Shown in pieces: positions 26,001-39,014 of a stretch of DNA of 64,000 bases. The position numbers and the translations under genes were made by a program. Below the pieces are notes generated by a model that did not search any database, was not told the DNA's origin, and saw only the letters and a program-made list of their open reading frames with translations. The first letter of the stretch is position 1; the number at the start of each line of letters is the position of its first letter. The stretch is taken from assembly GCF_030272615.1 (NCBI RefSeq), contig NC_081407.1:378094766-378158765 (forward strand), given 5' to 3'. The DNA comes from Cryptomeria japonica (lineage: Eukaryota > Streptophyta > Pinopsida > Cupressales > Cupressaceae).

Positions 26001-26500
26001 NNNNNNNNNNNNNNNNNNNNNNNNNNNNNNNNNNNNNNNNNNNNNNNNNNNNNNNNNNNNNNNNNNNNNNNNNNNNNNNNNNNNNNNNNNNNNNNNNNNN
26101 NNNNNNNNNNNNNNNNNNNNNNNNNNNNNNNNNNNNNNNNNNNNNNNNNNNNNNNNNNNNNNNNNNNNNNNNNNNNNNNNNNNNNNNNNNNNNNNNNNNN
26201 NNNNNNNNNNNNNNNNNNNNNNNNNNNNNNNNNNNNNNNNNNNNNNNNNNNNNNNNNNNNNNNNNNNNNNNNNNNNNNNNNNNNNNNNNNNNNNNNNNNN
26301 NNNNNNNNNNNNNNNNNNNNNNNNNNNNNNNNNNNNNNNNNNNNNNNNNNNNNNNNNNNNNNNNNNNNNNNNNNNNNNNNNNNNNNNNNNNNNNNNNNNN
26401 NNNNNNNNNNNNNNNNNNNNNNNNNNNNNNNNNNNNNNNNNNNNNNNNNNNNNNNNNNNNNNNNNNNNNNNNNNNNNNNNNNNNNNNNNNNNNNNNNNNN
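26001..26500. other. Assembly gap, exactly 500 N
   Basis: Five hundred consecutive N, a conventional placeholder length for a gap of unknown size. Frames crossing it are meaningless. It hides the end of the LTR that continues at 26501. Confidence 0.99.
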
Positions 26501-26970
26501 ACAAATTCGTCCAATGCAATGAAACATAATTGACATGGCGTGATTCATTTCCTAAGGAAAAAAGATAGTTATTTATATGATGTTCATCTTCTAGATTTCA
26601 ATCTACGATTTTGTGACATAAATTTTAACTTGGTTTCCTTTTTACATTCATTCCATTTATATACTTAATATCAAGTTAATCCAATAAAGTATTCCAGCAA
26701 GAGCCTTTCCACTATTACCATTTAATTTAACATTATCAAATTACTTTTTCCACAACTTTAATTTCAATATTTAAATACTTTGCCATATTCATAATTCACA
26801 ACGTTTTATGAACTTAAACAACTACATTTACCCATATGAATAATGTTATGCACTTAAATTTGAATTCATTAAATTTTCACCATACACTTATGCAAGAATA
26901 CAACCATTCATGATATTTTAAAACATAAAACAAAGCACGCTATAAACATCGCATAACACAGATATGATCT

Positions 26971-27023
26971 CGGAGTTCACCCTGGATGGGCTACATCTCC
27001 GGGTCTGCTCAACTGCAAGACCC
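26971..27023 (-). promoter_or_regulatory. Conserved double hairpin, third LTR family
   Basis: Reverse-strand counterpart of 6757-6809. The first hairpin (27001-27023) is unchanged. In the second (26971-27001), the outer cggag/ctccg stem and the inner ccc/ggg pairing persist, while the loop has changed from ttta to a different string. Retention of pairing in an otherwise diverged LTR argues for function. Confidence 0.5.
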
Positions 27024-27709
27024 CTTTGGTATTATATTGTTAGAAATACATAGTTTATAAATCTTTTACACCTTGCCACTTAGGCGAATACAATCGATAA
27101 ACAATAGACACCTCCTTTGGGGTTTACATATTGGTCCCTTCTAGAGTGGCTCCAACTGAAACACTACAAGCAAATTACAAGTTCTAATGACTGACGATAT
27201 TTTGACTAGGGCATAATTCGGCAATGACCGACACAATTATCTAGATAACAAGGTCTGAAAAACAAATACACCAAGGTATGACGCCACCCCAAACCAGGCA
27301 ATGATGGAACTTATACTTACAACATTTTCCTTTTTAAATCGATACGATATCCAATTTACATGCATACTACTAACATACTGACGAAGTAATTACAAAATAT
27401 ACGAAAATAATTTCGATGCAAATTTCATACTCCCCTATACTTTAGTTTTCATTTGTAACATTATGCGATATAAAATCTATTTAAAAGAAGAACAATGTCT
27501 TATTATGATATATTTTATGACGATAGCAATGGTGTTTTATTTCAAGGGTCTTCAAAAACAGTCAATATTTAGCCTCTTCGCCAAGTATACTTTCCGATTA
27601 TATTGGGTTCCAAAAATTAATCATGCTCAAAATAAATTTAACAATACATGACTAATAAAAAGTTATTTCTTAATTAAATCCACAAATTTATATAAACACC
27701 AACTTCGTA

Positions 27710-27712
<3 letters not shown>

Positions 27713-27742
<30 letters not shown>
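27713..27742 (+). repeat. (TA)n microsatellite
   Basis: About 14 uninterrupted TA units inside the LTR. Confidence 0.97.
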
Positions 27743-27745
<3 letters not shown>

Positions 27746-27957
27746 ATAATTTAGCGAAATATAAATTGAATAAAACTAATTTCCAATACAATGGACCTTT
27801 CTACCAGAATTCCCTTTTTTTTTTTTATAACCTAAATATTTCTACGCACATTTCTTTGCATTTTATTACCCTTTTAATACTAAATCGATTTTTTTTTTTT
27901 TTAAAAACTAACATGAAACAATAAAAAAAAATGCTTAAAATGTCAAGTTAAAGAAAA

Positions 27958-28110
27958 GGCGCTACCCACGGTAGCCGCAGGGTTTCCCTGCGAGCCACCG
28001 TGGACACAGGGAAATCCCTGCGGACACCGTGGTCGCAGGGCTTACCCTGCGGCCCACGGTGGACGCAAGGACTCCCTGCGGCCCACTGTGGTCGCAGGGC
28101 ATCTCCATGC
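27958..28110 (+). repeat. GC-rich tandem repeat, about 30 bp units
   Basis: Roughly five imperfect units built from cacggtgg, cgcaggg and ccctgcg. Since cgcaggg and ccctgcg are inverted partners, each unit can fold. It lies in the GC-rich block of the LTR, and a frame across it (28000-28263) is an artefact. The same word pair occurs at 4850-4960 and 34740-34830. Confidence 0.8.
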
Positions 28111-29983
28111 GAGCCACAAAAAACGGGGGAGGAAGGGGGGAGGAAACGGGGAAGGGGGCGGCGGCGCCAAACCCTAACCTGTAAAATTTCTCCCCCTTTT
28201 TTTTTGTTTTCCTATTTTTTTTTTGAATATTTCTTTTGTGTTTTCATCTCAATAAATTTTTGAAATAAAATCACAGTTTAAAGCTTAAACGCCATGAACG
28301 AATTCTGAGAAAAATAAAGCATACACAGTCACAGCCCCTTTTTTTATTTTCTATTCTCTTTTTTTTTTAAACACAAACAGGTTAAACACACAAAAGATAA
28401 GAGGAATTACAACACCTCAAAGACATTTCCAGATTTAAACCAAAATCTCCATTATGAAAGAAAGTTTTCCTAACAAGTTTAAAAATCACAAAAATCCATC
28501 AAGAATGAGGGTTTGATTCAAGAACAACCAAGATTGAAAGTAAACTGAAAACTAAACCCCAAATCATTCATGGATAAGACTATTTTTTTTTTTTTTGTAT
28601 TCAACAAATAAATAAAGTAGTGGATTCGAATCCTACCTCATAGTGCAAATTCCGGGCATGAATCTTGATGAAGAGCTTCCCCAATCTACTGCTACAATGC
28701 AAATCCCTCATTTTTCTCCAACCCACTCCCCAAGCCCAAGAACCCCCAAAATGCTTACAAAACTAGGTTAAAAAGAAAAACCCTAATTTTACCCTAATTT
28801 TTAATTTCGAATTTAGGCATTTTATTTTAAAAATAAAATAGATGAAAATCAAAATGGGAGTCATTCATTTCCTCTTTATTCATTTTTGTTTTAAAATTTA
28901 AAAGCTTCCATTCCTTATTCAACTCTAATTTTTTTTTAAAAAATTTTCTACATATCACTTTAGCCAACACTTTATATTTTGATTAGTTAAATTTTCTGAA
29001 AATCAAACTTTTATACTTTATCCACTTCACAAGTAAAATGGAACTAATTTCTTTTAAATAATAAAATTTACCCTTTTTCTCTTCCAAATGCGATTATGAT
29101 TAATTTATTCCCATCTCCCAAATGACTTTGAATTTTTCCTTTCCAAAACGCATAACTCATTAAATTCATTATTTTAAAATTAGCTATTAAATTAACTCGC
29201 TATAACATAATAAGACGACATTTTTTTTTAAATAAATGACTAATCTATTGCAAGAGTCTGATTTATTCTAATTTTTTTCAACTACGAATGCGTAAATGTT
29301 GCAAATGTGTAAATGAGCACACTAACCCCAGTTGAATACCTTAAGCTTGCTACAATGATAATTTAAAGCAAATCTCTTAAATTAATAATTAATCATATAA
29401 AAGAAGCTACCTTTTTTAAATTCCTATATCACTATTGTGTATGCCGACTCATTAATTTTGAATTTAATACTTAGGATAACAAACCTCACTTACCTCGCGC
29501 ATGGCATGCAAATCGAGGGAGTCCTCCAAATCTCTCGACATGCATCCCAATGAAAAGCAAGCCCCATGAATCCACACACGATGCTCACCTAACCATGGCT
29601 AAGGCAAGACGAGAGTTATATGACCACTAAATCCGAGTTCAAAAGATGAAGGAGCATACTCAACCTTGCAAATTCCAAAGGAGATGAACCTTGCCCTAAG
29701 CGTTGTACCTGCAGTCTCTTGCACCCATGAATCCATACAAGCATGCATATACATATACAAGTATTCAATGAAAGCGTTAGCTCAGGATTTATCTCAAGGG
29801 TTAGGAAACAATTACATTTACACGAGAATCGATGCAAAAGCACAATAATAAGTATGCACAATTTATTTATATTATCTAAACTACACATTGCATATCGGTT
29901 AATCTACCATTCAAGAATACCACATAGGAAGTCAATCAAGGTTAAATGGGTTTTAAAAGTCTAACTAGGGTATGGGCATTACA

Positions 29984-32900
29984 TTTTGGGTGAATGGGAG
30001 AAAACTGTGTGTGTACGTTTATAGAATTCTCCATGTGTATGTGGTAGGAGTAGCATGATTAAATTCTACTTTAGTAAGGTGCATTGCTATGCGAATAGTT
30101 GAATTATGTGAAACTGCTTGGTTTGTAGAAGAAGTGTTAAAAGGAGCATGTTCTTGTAGCTTCGAGAAAGTATTAATATGTTCCCTGAAAGATTGTTTTA
30201 TGTGTTTTCCGAAAGATTGTCTTATGTGTTTCATTAAACCAGTTTGACTGAAGATGTATTTTAGCAAATGCTCCATTGAACTCGCTTTTTGGGTATATAT
30301 AATTACCTTAATGTATTTAGAAAGTGCGAATGGAAAGCTTGTTTGATGTGCATGCATTAATATGTTTTATTTGGGGTAATAACTCCTTGCTTATCTTTGA
30401 TCGTAATGTGATCTTCTCTAATAGGTTGCAAATTATGACATGTGTCTGTATTGTAATATTATTAAGTGAGTGTTCTTAAGAGGTCTTGCATTATCGAAAA
30501 GATTGCCTTTATTGATCTCTGCTTGTTTGGAAAACTAGAACGTCCTGTTGCAACCATAAATATTGGAAATGTTTTTATTCGGCTGATTGAAATCTTTCTA
30601 AATCGGTAGCGAAATGAAAACCGTGTAATTGAAATGATAGGCTTATAGTGAGAAATTTAATATTATAGCGTGACCTTGATTGATCTTGTGTCTTCGTAGG
30701 ATATAGTTTGGTTATCAAACTCTCTTTCCCTTCTCTTTGCCTAATCATGAGATTTTTAGAAATGGTATTAAAGAATGCATTGATTTAAATAGAATGTTTA
30801 TAAAACATGTGAAATTGTATGTTTGCTTTTGGCTTCATAGTGATAGATGAAAGTCTTAAGCTTTAGAAATGAATTTGCTTAGCTAGTAATTTAATTATGA
30901 ATGCTTAGTGAGATTCGAGAAAGATATAGGAATGAGGTTATTTCCTTATGTAATTGTGAATTGTTAATAATTTCAGTACTTGTATCTAGAGTAAACTTGA
31001 TTCAGTTATTTATATAGAAAGCATAATTGAAATCTTCCTTGTATAGATGTTAGCATAATGAAAAGTACTCCCCGTAAATGTGACTAAACCAGTATTGGTG
31101 TAATTGTGTGTATTGTAAGAAACCAGTGCTTATCTTATGTGCCCATGGATTGGTGAAGTAATCAACCATGGAGGATATGTTGCTTATGAGTATGGGAAAC
31201 CATACTGTTTATGTGATGTTGCTTATTTGTTCCCTACTGAGTACCAAACCTCGGGTTGTGGGTAACTCAGTATGTTAAGGGGTAGTATTCAAAGCGACCG
31301 TTCCTTGAATAGTATGGATTGGCGTACGAGTAATATCGACGCGAAGCGACTTTAGCTTCTCTACTTCGAGGAATGATATAGTTGTACTACTAAATTGTAT
31401 CAAGGTGTACTCAATACTTTCCCTTGTGATGAACCTATTTATGAGGTTCATCAGTGCCAGCCTTATTCCTATCCTTTTTTTGAGCATATTGTTGGATTCT
31501 ATTGGAGCATCTATTGCCTTGTCTTCATGAGAGGCGTGTTATGGTTCTTACATAAGTTGCCAACTGACCAGTGTTGGTAGACTTGTGGGTAGACCTTAGC
31601 CATGTATACCTCTGGCTTATGGCGAGTATCCTGAGAGGAACATCGCTATGCGGAGTGTGACCAGCGCGTGCCTTATCCGCGGGGTACACTGCCATGCGGG
31701 ATACGTCCATTGCGTGTGTTGTCCGCTTGGAGTATTGCCATGCCGTGCTGAGACACGATGCGGGATGTAGTAGACATTTCCATGCGGCCTACCGCTAGGT
31801 ATTGGGTAGAGCCATGCCACGTGACGATGTGATGCGGGGTGATGTCGAGGTGCATGCTGCCATGCCATGTGGATGTGTGACTTGGCCACACCACATGATG
31901 AGCTACTAGGATAGCTAGACGATTGTTCCTTCCTTCCTCGTTGGTGGCTAGCTATTAGTCACGTAGTGATGTTATGTGCAGTTGTGCTATTCTTTATATT
32001 TCTTTGGGGATCAGCAGTTTATTTTACTTTGATTTTGAAGGTTTGGCCACGATCTTGTGATCTTTTGCACTTTGATTTGGTGTTGAAATTCCGGAAATTA
32101 TTTTCTTGTTTTAATTGTTGGAATTGACATTTATTATCTTTATTCACCTGTACTTTGGTGGCTAAACCGGTTTATCCTTGATGTTTTCATATGCTGGTCT
32201 TGTGTTGCAATGTGAATTCCTCTCCAAGAACGTAGGAGACGGGCTTGGATGAGTGTATACGAGGAAGTAGACGCAAGGAACCTTGAGGATGGAGGTATGT
32301 GAGGCTGTGGAAACAGCTAGGACCCACTACCTACCTATGTGTGGTGACTATCTCTTGGAGGCTAACCACCTTGCTCAACAAGGGATATTCACAAAGGTCT
32401 TGTATGGAAGGTAGCACCGCTATGGTGTGCCTAGCACCATCAAGCCTTTGAGTGAGATATTGTATATTTATGATCATATTGTTGTTATGAGATCAGGCAT
32501 AGAGATGCTGATCGTGCATGTTATCCTTGACCGAGCATTAGACATGCTCACATGTGGCCTTTTCTGTTATGCATTCCAGTTATGTGGATGGTTATTATTT
32601 GTATCATGGAGTAAATTGTGTTAGCTTGTCACTATGTTATGGGACATAGTCATTGGGAAGGTGTTCTTATGCCTGGCAAGTGTAAGCAATTGAGTTATAT
32701 TTTGTTGCTCTTATTTCATGAAAGTTATTTTGGCTGTAGAAATTGATATTTGAAGCTAGTTCTATTCAATAAAATTTTATGATAAAGATGGATTGGTAAA
32801 GGAAATTGATCATGATGGCATGTTTTTTGGTCATGTTTGATAGATGATTATGGTAATTGCTGTTTACCTCCTTGTAATGCTTTAATTTGGTGAAATGAAA

Positions 32901-33146
32901 GGAAGAAATTTCTTGTTTCTCTGCTATGATTGTGGATAATTCCTAGAATATTTTAAAGGAATGTATGGTTTTAGATGTATCTCGCCAATGGATAATGGCG
33001 TTTGTAAAGAATTTTGCAGTAATATTTCATTTTATTATGGAAAGATTTCTATGTGCAATTTGATATTTGTTGAATGAGTTTCAGGGCTGATGCGTACGAC
33101 AGGTTCTCCATCTAGCCTTATGACTTCCAGGAGTAAGTCGGAACCT
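29984..33146 (+). other. 3.2 kb unexplained non-coding stretch before a PPT
   Basis: No frame shows a retroelement or host domain. Its last 60 bp (cttccaggagtaag, then PPT) match the end of the chromovirus internal region, so at least the right end is the 3' end of a gypsy internal region. The rest has the look of LTR or spacer DNA with a decayed repeat array at 31625-31900. It may be the internal part of a non-coding derivative or another nested LTR. Confidence 0.45.
31625..31900 (+). repeat. Decayed tandem array, units starting catgc
   Basis: Five or so units of about 32-49 bp begin with catgcgg or catgccR after a gc dinucleotide (about 31692, 31740, 31781, 31813, 31862) and contain a second gatgcggg-type word. 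GC content is clearly above the surroundings. No coding sense is apparent. Confidence 0.65.
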
Positions 33147-33158
33147 AGGGGGGGAGAA
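33147..33158 (+). promoter_or_regulatory. Polypurine tract before the LTR at 33159
   Basis: Seven G followed by agaa abut the TGTAGTACCCC start. This identifies the following LTR as a 3' LTR on the plus strand, unlike the solo LTR at 3305. Confidence 0.85.
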
Positions 33159-36100
33159 TGTAGTACCCCTGCCCTAATCAATCTCTAACCTTGGTTTAAT
33201 CTTGATTAGTTTATCGTAATATTATGTTATAGTTAGATGATTGATTTTACGCATAGCTATTGATGTGGTTTTCTCACTAGTTGTATGCAAGTTGTTAGTG
33301 TACCTATCTCGTGGTATTAATATCGGGCTAACATTTTCATTAAATTTTATATATGTATGCATGTATGATCCTTGGTTGCAGGAAATTTCAGGTGCAATGC
33401 CGCTTGAGTGCGAAGTTCTTCTTCACTCGGATTGCAGGTTTGAGTGTACCTCTTTTAATCCTTAGAGTTGGATTAGGTGGTCGTAAGACCCTAGTCGACC
33501 TTAGTCGTGCTCAAGTGAGCATCATCAGTCGTTGTCGGTGATCCCTTCTTGTTTGGGTTTGCGAGTCGTCTGTTGGTTGACTTTCTCGATTTGCATGCCT
33601 GGTGTGTTTGGTTAATTGATTAATTAGTCCTTAGTAATTATCTTGATTAAATTTGCGTTTGTGCATTGAAGATAATGGGTTAAATTAATCTGGCTTCCGT
33701 TATGCGATTTCCATTGTTATGAATTGCCTATTTTAAATTGGAAGTAAATTCGATTTAATGACTACTTTTGAATATTTAATGCATCTTATTTATGCTGTTG
33801 AAAAGAAAGATTTGTATTTAATTGCGATAGGTTTAATTGTATTCTATTGGATTATTAAATCAGAAAGATTAAATTTAATTAATGAGGAAATCGATTTTTG
33901 GATTGAAGCAAGTTATTTTGGTGTTATAATTAGAAAAGAATTAAATGTTGAGAATTATTGGTAAATAAGAATTTTTATTCCAAAAATGGAATTTTTGGGT
34001 CAACTCTTCCATATAACCCAAATTTGGGGAAAAATGGAGGAATGGACATTTTTGGAGGAATTTTGGTTGAAAGAAAAATTTTGGAATCGAATTTGGGGGT
34101 TTTGAGAAGGAATGATTCTGGACCTGGCAGGATTGGGCTCTCCTTCAGCCATTCCAGGATTGCGTGTTAAGGTAGGATCCAACTCTCAATTTTGGTTTTT
34201 GTTTGAAATGGAAATGGGGGTTTTATCTGATTTTAGATTCTCCATTGTCTGTCATGCTTATGAATTGATTTGGTAAATTAACCAGCTTGGCTGGAAGTGT
34301 TTATGAGGTGTGTTATTCCTCTATCCTTTTTGGGTGTTTGAAACCCTTGTGTTTGGAGAGAATGAAATCACCCAAGAAATGGATACCAAAACATAGTTCT
34401 GTATTTTATCTAAACTCTTCTTAAATCGAAAACTTCAGCAACCCTTTTTGGGCGTTTTTGTTTTGGAAGTTCGAACTATGTTTCTTTTAATCATAGCGCT
34501 GTGTTTCGAAAATAAATAAATAAAGAAAATACATTAATTTCGAACTGTGTTTTATATTTTTTTTAGCGCTGTGTAAAGTATGTTAAAATCGAGCTGGGCG
34601 AGTTTTTGTTTAATAACACGAGCTGTGTTTGGGGTTGGAGGGCGGGGAGCGGAGCTCCACCCGCTGCTCCTCCCCTCTCCCCCGCTCGTCCCCCTTACTC
34701 CCCTCCCTGCGCTCGCAATCCCTTCCTTCAACATTTGCAGCCCGCAGTGCCTGCGGCTCATGGCGGTGGCCGCAGGGCGCCGCGGCACCTGCGGGCACCG
34801 CCGCGAGCGCCGCCCGCGAGTGCTATCCGCCAGCGGCTAGGGTTAGGGCACGGCCCGCCCTAGCCCTTGTTATAATGCTTTCTTTTAATTAGTTTTTAAA
34901 GATGTTTTTTTTAATGCATTTTTTTTAGTGTTCAAAAAAAAAAATGCTTATAATATGTTAAATGTTATTTTTATTGTTAAGTGGAAATTAGTCCTTAATT
35001 AGGTTTAGGGTGGCAATATCACATTAAATGTCAGTTGGATATTGATTAATTCTATAATGGAGTTTATAGGTTAATCGTTATTCAACTTCATTTCGTGACT
35101 TTTGCCCTCTTTCTAATTAAGTTCTACAACTGTAATTTTGTAATTTAATATTGTCGATTATTCTCTGATTCATCTTGGCTAATAAATGGATATCTTACCT
35201 TCTAGCTGATTAGAGCATTTGGCTAATTAAGAAGTAGTGAAATATTTATCGTTGGGTGTTTGAATTGAAACGATGTGCTTTTGGAAATGATTAGCTTCTT
35301 TAGATTCTCTTTCTACATTTTTATTTCCGTAATCCGTATAATGTATCGAGAATTGAAATTATGAATCTGTGGTGATTGATTTTAATGTTTAAATCAATTT
35401 GAGGAATATTGTCTTTTCTGATTATTGCCTTGCGAGTTTAATTTCTGTATCCGCCTTTAATTATGAAATGGCATGTTTTGCTTTGTTTAGTAGGACCCTG
35501 TCGTATGGCTTGACTTGGGGTACCTGTTTCAGTCCTCGATTCCGAGTTGACTGTTATATTGTGGTAGTGTCGTTTTGGTCATATCCTCGTTGTGTGAGGC
35601 GAATGATGATTCATGGTTGACCTTAGTTTGTCAGGTCTCTAGTTAGAGTACCGTCAGTAAGTGTTCATCCTTGAGTCGTGTTTGACCAGATGATTGTTCT
35701 TCTTCTTGAACTCCGTTCGTCTGACCATGTGTATTCCTTGGTTTGAGTTCGTCCGAGTATAGTCTAGTGTCGTATGGGAAAGTGGCTTTCGATTGGGGGT
35801 CGCGCCCAAAGTGGCTGCTGGGAAACCCGTCGAAAGTGAGTCTAATAAATGATAACCTAAGTAGATTAGAATGTAATCTCTAAATAAGATAATGTGCCTC
35901 ACACATGAGATGAGTTCTATCATAGATTCAACATGCTGTGAGAAGGCCTGAAACGGCAAACCATCTTCCTTGTCTTCACGAGAGGATGTGTGGGTCCACA
36001 CGAGGCTTGGATGGGCTGGAAGCTCGGATTAGGTTGCCAGGGTGACCCAGTGTATGGAGCCAAGACCTATGAAGACTTGCCATGGTATCCATACCAGGTT

Positions 36101-37175
36101 GTGTGATGACACTTGTCCCTACGTTCGCTAGTGTGTTGTCGTTTTGTCCTGTTAGGAGTACCTTTGTGAGTCGTCCTTTTGTCTCTACCCTTGTGAGTGT
36201 CAGTTTCATGTTAGACCTTGGGTGGTGATGGCTCAATCTTGTGGATGCTCCTCTGGACTCTTGTATTAGCTTGATTATGTTCAGCTGGATCCTGTTCTTT
36301 TCAGGGATCGTTTATGTATTAATGGACCGATGTGGTCGTTTGTATATTGTTTATGTATCGCCTTGATGGCTAGATTGTATTGGTGTAACCTCTTGTATTC
36401 TTAACTTTATTATTTATCAGAGGGGGTCTTGCAGTTGAGCAGACCCGGAGATGTAGCCCTTTAGGGGTGAACTCCGAGATCATTATGGTGTTATGTGATG
36501 CATTCTCTTATGTTTCCTTTATTCAGCTTTATCATGTATGTTTAGCTTATGTTAGAATGGTTAAGTGGATGAATGGAATTAACTTTAAATGCTTATATTC
36601 AGTTCTTTCTTGAATGCCATGTTGATCGAATGCATAATTGGTTGAGATGCGATTTATCGTAAATGCATGTGTGTAATCTTCTTTTGAAATGCAATAAGTT
36701 GGAATATGAAAGAATGTAACTTAGAGTAATGAATTATACTCAGTTGTTGTTAAGGAATTTAAATATGCTCGGAAAGATCTCTTATGTTATGATGAAATCC
36801 TAGTGTATTAGAATGTTAGATGTATGGTTGGTGATTTTAAATGAAAAGCTTGAATGAGAATTAGGAATGGATCTTAATGGATGAATCTTTGTTGTGATTT
36901 ATATTTCCGTCCTTTGAAAGAAATTATCCTGATTTTGAATTATCTCGTTATTAAGATATTCAGCTTTTGGATTAATTGTGTGAGTAAGTGAATTGTGAAA
37001 TTTAAGTAATCTTGTTGGGAAACTCTTTAGGTGTGAGTTGATGTCTTCCGCTATGTAATTTGAATTTTTGATATCTTGTTGCATCTTATGTGTTGTAACT
37101 TTAAAAAAAAAAAAATTGCACTCTATTCTTGTGTTATGGCTTAATCCCTTCGGGGTTTCCTGGCGGGGCATTACA
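33159..37175 (+). mobile_element. 3' LTR of a Tekay-like element, 4.0 kb
   Basis: It begins TGTAGTACCCC and ends GGCGGGGCATTACA. It is the same family as 3305-7502, collinear with it, including the GC-rich island (34630-34860), the gtggctttcg block (about 35780), the double hairpin (36424-36476) and the cttcggggtttcctgg end. A PPT lies just upstream, so the element extended to the left, but no coding region or 5' LTR of this family is present there. No target-site duplication can be paired. Small frames inside it are not genes. Confidence 0.88.
36424..36476 (+). promoter_or_regulatory. Conserved double hairpin, second copy
   Basis: Identical in sequence to 6757-6809, although flanking LTR sequence has diverged by many substitutions and indels. 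Confidence 0.5.
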
Positions 37176-39009
37176 TATTCTATATGAGGGACATGACTAA
37201 TTCCACAAACTATAAGATTGACTAGGCTTTTCTCATTAGTGGAATCATATAATAGCTAGTGTGTATTGTTGCCTAGATGCATGAATTTGTAGTTTCCATA
37301 CAACTAAGAAATGATAATGTTTCTAAGTACAAACCAAGTGGGAACTATGGACCCACTAATCTTATTTGTAACCACTCGCCACGACTATATTATGATAACT
37401 CTCTTATTGATAATAGAGAGTATCTAATACATTTATTAAGACCCTGATTATGGTCATGTGGTAGACCACACAAAGAATGACGTCCATAGGAGGCTAAGAA
37501 GGTGATCCATGAACAAGAGTTTGTTTCATTAAATCCTTAACATTAACTATCATTAAGGTGGAATAATTTAGTGAACAACCTCTTATGCTACCTAGGTACC
37601 CTAATGTCATATTCTATTAGAATTAAACAAGTAGTTAGAGTTCATTCTATTTTTAAATCCAAGCATAGAGGGGGGACTATAATGATCCATCATCAATGAG
37701 TGTTTTTAATTAGATAAGAAGGGATTTTGAAAGGGCCCTGATCCCTTGTGCAAAGAGAAAGATGAAGCATTAATCCCAGCAAAACAACAAAACAAAACAG
37801 CTCCAAAACAACAAAACAACAAGAGGCGGAATAACTAAAGCAAAAATGAACCATCCTAAAATCAGGGTGGTACATCCATCATTAGAACCCAAAGCATTAT
37901 ATATCCTTGAGCAATCCAAAGGGGAACTCCCTTGATTAGAATCAATATTTTGAATCTCCTAGGAAATAGGGAAAGTTACATCCTTATTTTTCTCCTTACA
38001 AGCATGACAAATAACCGAAGAGTACTCATACTCAAACTTCTGCACCCATTTTCCAAATTTAGAGATAGGTTAATCTGGGTAGGGAGATCTTGATCGCCAT
38101 TGAGTGAGGATTCCAAGAATATCTTTGATATAGATTAAAAAATGGGATTAAACCAGGGCTCAAGGACCCATCTACACAATAGCAATCATATGACAAGAGT
38201 AACCACTACCATGAGATATGAAACTTAAAACAATGTGACAAAGATATTACTATGTATAACTTGAGAGCATTCATAATTATACCCTTATTTGATCCAAGGG
38301 GTTATATGGAGGAGAAGATAGTGAGAAAGTATGTTTATGTGACTAATTTAGAGATTTTTTTGGAAAATTTTGCCAAAAAATCTCAATTTAGAGAAAGTGA
38401 TTATTGTACTACCTTACATTGTTTTGTCTTAGCTTGAAAAAAAAAGTCTAGTTTAGATTATTTTCCTATAAAACAAAATGCTCTAACAATATTGTTATCG
38501 AATGCAAATATTTAGAAGCTATTCCATATGATATTCTTGATAAAACCATTTCTTTTATAAAATCTAGTAAGGTAAATATTTTAAGATTTGACTATGGAGA
38601 TAGCCACCCAAGATCTAGAGGTCTAATGGAAAGCACAAAAAAATGAGCAGATCAATATGACATGAATAAACTATATTCCTATCAATGAATGCAAGTTTAC
38701 AATATGAATGAATGAGATTATAAATAGAACCCCTTGATTATATAGGTCAAGATGAGACATGTAGGATATCATAAGATTATGAAAGTATCTTAATCTTATG
38801 ATATGAGACATAAAGTGATAAGTATCCTATGTATACCCTAAGTAAACTTAAATGATAAGGCATAAAAATGACCTAATAGTGGAAGTAGCTAGGTAATATC
38901 CCTATTACACCAACAATTATTGCTACTTGTTCTTTGATTCATCTCATTGATATGGCTCAAATTGAAATAATTCATTTCATCAATCAGAACAAATATATTC
39001 AAAATTTTA
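37176..39009. other. Intergenic stretch, no gene seen
   Basis: About 1.8 kb of AT-rich sequence with no convincing frame. A purine run at 37669-37677 followed by a tgatccatc start looks like an LTR boundary, but no second copy supports it. The right edge carries ctaag (39010-39014), the target-site duplication of the next element. Confidence 0.55.
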
Positions 39010-39014
39010 CTAAG

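Larger units (their letters stand above)
26501..29983 (-). mobile_element. Large LTR of a third Tekay-related family, one end in the gap
   Basis: On the minus strand it starts TGTAATGCCCATACCC at 29983. It is recognised by the double hairpin (26971-27023) shared with the LTRs at 3305 and 33159. A GC-rich block with tandem units (27958-28110) sits about 1.9-2.0 kb from its start, the relative place seen in the other LTRs. The rest is AT-rich and non-coding. From the hairpin spacing in the solo LTR, its 3' end should lie near 26270, inside the gap. Whether it is solo or part of a full element cannot be told. Confidence 0.7.

Noticed and set aside
25927-26548. Frames of about 180-196 codons
   Set aside because: They consist of the run of N in the assembly gap.
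28000-28263. 87-codon frame
   Set aside because: It translates GC-rich tandem repeat units of an LTR.
31625-31900. Possible CRISPR-like array
   Set aside because: Units vary in length and sequence and lack constant repeats with unique spacers; a decayed plant minisatellite is a better reading.
34552-34892. Cluster of overlapping open frames on both strands
   Set aside because: Same GC-rich LTR island as at 4.8 kb; frames are not preserved between the two copies.
37660-37700. Purine run followed by a tg start, like a PPT and LTR edge
   Set aside because: No second LTR copy, PBS or coding region could be paired with it.
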